Assembly (NCBI GenBank): GCA_963920575.1
Contig: OY986963.1
Location: 5,742,896 to 5,806,895 of the forward strand
Length of the DNA: 64,000 nucleotides
Origin: Narthecium ossifragum
Lineage: Eukaryota > Streptophyta > Magnoliopsida > Dioscoreales > Nartheciaceae
Reading direction: 5' to 3'
Shown here piece by piece: positions 59,661 through 64,000 of the stretch. The translations under genes and the position numbers were made by a program. The stretch's first letter is position 1, and every line of letters starts with the position of its first letter. The notes beneath the pieces are model-generated. The model worked only from the letters and a program-made list of their open reading frames with translations. It had not been told where the DNA came from and searched no databases.

Positions 59661-59868
59661 TTGACATTCATCGAAAAGAAAGTTTACGGCATCTGACAAA
59701 TTCAGGTTAGTGGCAACTTAGAGCTTATTCTCGTCATAATAGTTTTCTTCGAGAAAGGTGCAGCCACTAGGTTGGTTGTACATGCCTATTTCCATTTCGG
59801 TCTTAATAAGATAGCAAGTGTAGCTATTAATATTATTTTCGTCCATGAACGTTGTTATTTTTTTTCAG

Positions 59869-59967
59869 ATCATGTGTGTATCGAATGGAAATGGGAAGAA
59901 ACTTGAGGATCTAGTGCTGGCTGCTAAACAAGGCGTCTTTGAAAATTCCATTGATGGGTTCTTCATG
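59869..59967 (+). pseudogene. Orphan exon of diaminopimelate decarboxylase (LysA-like)
   Basis: Directly after an acceptor-like tttttcag the + strand reads NGNGKKLEDLVLAAKQGVFE, which matches the well-known plastid diaminopimelate decarboxylase segment NGNGK.LEDLVLAA..GVF.N that precedes IDSEFDL. After NSID the match decays. No other exons of this lysine-biosynthesis gene were found on either side, so this is a relic or captured exon. Confidence 0.7.
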
Positions 59968-60149
59968 GCGAATGCTTTCTTTGAAGTTTTTATTTGTCAT
60001 CTGCACGTATTGGGTTGACAATGGAACTCATACTTTGTAAAACCAACAAGTTCGAAATGAATTTGACAAAACGTGCAGAGGAATTTAGAGTTTTCCTGTA
60101 TTGTGCTATTGTGTATGTAAGGCTATGTTATGCTATTCTGTACATGCTA

Positions 60150-62766
60150 TGTCACGCCCCGACCCAGAAAATCCATCCAGATCGGGGAGTGAGCAACCTA
60201 AACCTGTTACATCATCAATGGCGCGGAAAATTTTGACAGAGTCTCCTCTATAATTCTTACACAAGGACCTGTACAATTCCTCATATTTCACAGTAAATTC
60301 AAATACATAATCAAAGGGCATAATTTGCAGACTCATACTGATATCATGATTACAATCCAATTAAACATCCAAATAAAAGACTGTCATTAATATCAAAATT
60401 GACAGTTATACAATTTGTCCTCAAATAAGATGCATAAGTCTCCAAATGTTTGACTACAATAAATAAATATAAAGCTGAATTTAAATCCTCTAGTCTGTCA
60501 ACAACCTCAAAGTCCACCCGAAGTAGATGCGCCTCCAAGAGCTGATCCGCCAGTGGCTACTGAAGTGGAAGGAGCGGCGCCTGCACCTGCAAAACGCAGC
60601 CCGGGTAGGGTGAGCATAAAGCCCAGTAGGGTTCTACTCTATGGCATTCTCAAGGAAAGGGTAAACCGCAACTGTGTTATCTTTCATCCCAAGGCTAAGG
60701 TGCTACTAGAGGCCTCACACCTCGTCGATCCAGAATGGGCCCCTACATAGGGTCACCCTCACCCAAGCGGCGAAACAAGGAGGACAGCCAACACGAGCCC
60801 GGACCCAGGGTCGGTGCATCGCCGCTGCACTCACCACCGGAGCTCTCGCCGTACACCACCCCTTGTACGGGGACATACGTCATGGACATCGACATCCACA
60901 CTTAGACCCTTGGGACAAAGAGACAACACGACCTCTATTCCTCAACATCATAATTCACATGATTATATCTAGGTTGTAACCTCAATCAACATAAGATCAT
61001 AACCACACAATCTCGCCCTAATCCTCCTACCCATACCTCGGTCCTAAAGCTAGATCCGAGCTACCCGAGCCCTCGGATCGGCGATCGAGCCCATCGCCCG
61101 CACCTAGCCTTAATGCTTCTAATGCATACAACATGCATGAGCCTATTCAAACAACTAGGCCTATGTGTCTTTACATGTCAATTCATCAACCACATGTCCA
61201 CAAGTTATAGCGTAGCTATAAAATAGATTTAGCATTTAAGAATAGACAGAAGCCAAACATAGACTTTCACATATCCCAATCATATATCATCTTATTCAAC
61301 ACATACAATAGGGCACACCTTCGGCCCAATTAAATCTAAACATTCCCAAGGGGCGTCACTCCCTTGGTTAACCCACAAAGAAATAGAAACGGGCACACCG
61401 CCGGCCCTAGGCAGAAGCATACTATAACAATATATAATTCAATGGTATGGCGAGTAATTATACGAGTTGAAGAAAAAGATAAACATATGGTTCATAAGAG
61501 TGGTAGTAATATTCAGTTCGGGCTGATAGTGAAATCCAACCAAGGACTGACTCCAAATCAGGTAATGACCATCCATACCAGCAAAGGGGACGAATTCATA
61601 GGTTCACCATGGCAGTAGCGAAACCTGGGGAGGACAACAGAGGGAAGGAGGGCCATCTACCCAGAGCAAGGCCAATCAGAACCCCAACTCAACTCCCCTA
61701 CGGAGTCCAGCAAAACCCAAACAAATCCTCAAAGACAGAGCTTACGGGAATGGCACTCACACCCTCGCAGCAGACCGAACAATGCCACCCCTCAACAACC
61801 CCTAGCAGCCGGAAGGAAAACAGAGGGATCGAGCATGGAAAGAGATGACACTGCAGCAACTGGGATGAGGAAGGAAACCGAAACGAACACCCGAAGCTTC
61901 AAGGGAAATCAGGCAACTCAAGTCTCCGGCCGGCCAAGAACAGGGGAAAGAAATCAGAGGAAGAATCTCATCAACCCACAACACACCAGCGAGAAGGGAA
62001 GCAAACCTCGTCAAAGAAATCACTACTAGCAACTAGATCTATACGACGGCATGCTCTAAGAAGGAAAGAACATCAACAGAGAAATCACGGAGTAACAGAA
62101 CACTGCAATCCTATTCTAGCATGCAACAAACAATACCCTAGAGGCCAAATCCACGATTTGGGTAGGAATCCCTACCTCTAGGTGTCGGGATCTCGTCCCT
62201 CTCCTTCTTCTCCGGCCGCGGTTGCCGTTCCCAAGCTCGCCGCCACCTCCAGTCGCGGTCGCAGAGCTCGCCTAGCCCTCCGTCGTCGCCGTGGACGCTG
62301 CCTCTAGCTCCTTGGCCGGCCGCCGCCGCCCTCTTCTCCTTCCAGTCGAGTCGCGGTCTCCCCCTCTCCTCATCCGTCGCGCCGTCACCCAGGAAGAAGT
62401 CTCGTGAGAGGGAGAGTGAATGAAAAGTAGGGTTAAGTTTAACTAATTAGGTTGTTTAAGTCCACAACCGTTTGATCATCATCAAATTGATCACGGCCGT
62501 TCAGATCTGGATCTACTTGATCAAACCCCGATCCTCAGATCTAGATCACTCCTATGGGTCTACTCAAGCACATACATCATTATACGGCCGTGTGTGCGTT
62601 ACACGCGTGTGAAATCACCCGACAGGGCGCAATTTGACCAAATTGCCCCTGGGGTTGCAAAGAGGCCATGCGATCAGCCGATCGCACTCGACACGAGAAC
62701 AACCCAAGAAAGGGATCGGCCCTCGACCGACGCGGTCGAGCCGGGTTAGAGGAACGGGTCCTCACA
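60150..62766. mobile_element. Solo LTR of a retrotransposon (2617 bp)
   Basis: Begins TGTCACGCCCCGACCC and ends GGAACGGGTCCTCACA, that is TG…CA. It is flanked by the perfect 5-bp duplication tgcta at 60145-60149 and 62767-62771. There is no gag or pol coding sequence, primer-binding site or second LTR inside, so unequal recombination to a solo LTR is the simplest reading. A long LTR of this kind suggests a Gypsy-type element, but the lineage is not provable without internal domains. Confidence 0.8.
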
Positions 62767-62771
62767 TGCTA

Positions 62772-63429
62772 TCCGTGAGAGAATTTGTGCCTTGTGTTGC
62801 TATTAGGATTGCATAGCAATCCATAAATAGTTGTTTTTGTCGTTGTTACTAAACCATCAGTTGAATGCCCTCCCTAGGCTTATTGAACATGTATCGTATT
62901 TATATGAATTATACATGCGTAATTTCTTAATTGCTATAATGTACCCGTGCTTTTGTGCAATTCTGGTATGTACGTGGAAATATGTCATTGAAGTATAACT
63001 TAGTATTAGCCACGTATTGGTTGATTATATCGTGCGAATATGCCTATACGTTTGTGCGATATAGGCGTGTACATGAAAATATTATATATATATGTAACTT
63101 AGCATTAGCTACGTATTTTTTGATTATATTGTGCGAACATGCCTATATTTTGGTTTGAGGAGGTACAGTCCAAGATGGTTGCAAAACTGTCCTATTATTT
63201 TGTGCGTTTTCAGCGTGGAGATGGAAACATCAATGGCAATATGCACAATTGAGCGCGTATTCATTGCCTATATTGTACGATTGTGCCTATATTTTTGCGC
63301 GAATGAGTTATACGGGGATACATGCTGATGCATGGCATCCACCTTGAGTGCAAAATGAAATTAATAAGATTAGACGAAGATGTAGCACTCCTTCAGCTAA
63401 TCTAAAAGTTAAAATATGTTGGTTGCTTA
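62772..63429. repeat. Diverged periodic sequence leading into the minisatellite
   Basis: Phrases such as 'gattatatcgtgcgaatatg', 'cctatacgtttgtgcgatat' and 'agccacgtattggttgatta' recur between 62950 and 63300. They look like older, longer-period relatives of the array that follows. Confidence 0.55.
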
Positions 63430-64000
63430 CATTATGCGATTGTACGATTGTGCCTATGCGACTATGGTATTGTGTGATTGTGCCTATGTTATTGTCTAAA
63501 AATATTTGTATGGTATTGTGCGATTGTATGAATGATATTGTGCGATTGTACCTATGGTATTATGCGATTGTACGTATGGTATTGTCCGATTATACCGTTG
63601 ATTGGTATTGTGCGATTGTGCATGTGACTATGTTATTGTGCGATTGTGCCTCTGGTATTGTGCGATTGTACCTATGGTATTGTGCGATTGTACCTATGGT
63701 ATTGTGTGATTGTGCCTGTGACTGTTATTGTACGATTGTGCTTATGGTATTGTGCGATTGTACCTATGGTATCGTGCAATTGTGCATGTGACTATGTTAT
63801 TGTGCGATTGTGCCTATGGTATTGTGCGATTGTACCTATGGTATTGTTCAATTGTACCTATGGTATTGTGTAATTGTGTTATGGTATTGTGCGATTGTGC
63901 TTATGGTATTGTGCGATTGTACCTATGGTATTGTACGATTGTGCCTGTGATTATGTTATTGTGCGATTGTGTCTCTGGTATTATGCGATTGTACCTTTGG
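63430..64000. repeat. 22-bp-unit minisatellite, running off the window
   Basis: Head-to-tail copies of tattgtgcgattgtacctat plus gg, with variants gtgcctatgg and an occasional longer unit containing 'gtgactatg' (for example near 63627, 63717, 63788 and 63948). At least 22 copies are visible and the array is not finished at 64000. The Cys/Tyr-rich open frames across it are translation artefacts. Confidence 0.95.

Noticed and set aside
63348..63873. Cys/Tyr-rich repeat proteins, or a CRISPR-like array
   Set aside because: Units are contiguous 22-bp minisatellite copies with no unique spacers, in a plant genome.

Overview
This window is nuclear genomic DNA from a flowering plant. It holds intron-rich genes with GT-AG introns of about 0.06 to 3.9 kb, chloroplast-targeted and endomembrane proteins, and dense nested DNA transposons and MITEs. 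Several 5' exons are strongly GC-rich, which fits a monocot better than a eudicot, but the species cannot be named from the sequence. I see no bacterial, organellar or viral block. A 200-base run of N at 46120-46319 is an assembly gap.

Layout. Positions 1-5662 are the right part of a large autonomous-type Mutator-like element (MULE). It carries a plant-mobile-domain gene (+ strand, 5' end outside the window) and, facing it, a multi-exon FAR1/MULE transposase fused to an OTU cysteine protease (- strand, with one frameshift). Two arrays of short CGGTA...TACCG palindromes lie in the element. Its terminus is only about 150 bp upstream of the start codon of a ten-exon TBL2-like WD40 gene (5812-15102). 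The last large intron of that gene holds a 2.26-kb Pack-MULE-like element with a chimeric gene fragment (aspartic protease joined to GRAS), and one TIR of that element is split by a hAT element with a perfect 8-bp target duplication.

From 15.1 to 34.6 kb I find no convincing gene. This stretch holds MITEs (several with target duplications), a dispersed purine-rich repeat family, a GC-rich minisatellite, microsatellites and a perfect 18-bp-stem hairpin. At 34675-37068 (- strand) lies a single-exon, 797-aa, hAT-derived protein with a BED-like zinc finger, probably a domesticated transposase. Positions 37.1-46.1 kb hold no recognisable protein gene. A TATA-plus-splice-donor arrangement near 45.1-45.2 kb on the - strand suggests a non-coding transcript or an unresolved gene.

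The 46.4-54.6 kb block is ordinary genic DNA: a seven-exon DUF1499 protein with a probable thylakoid-lumen (twin-arginine) targeting signal, then a four-exon cornichon ER cargo receptor. From 54.6 kb onward the window is repeat-rich again: a second TIR element with captured coding sequence, a degenerate tandem array next to an orphan diaminopimelate decarboxylase exon, a 2.6-kb solo LTR with a 5-bp target duplication, and a 22-bp-unit minisatellite running off the right edge.

The four host genes (TBL2-like, hAT-derived, DUF1499, cornichon) look functionally unrelated. What links the window is the transposon load around and inside them.
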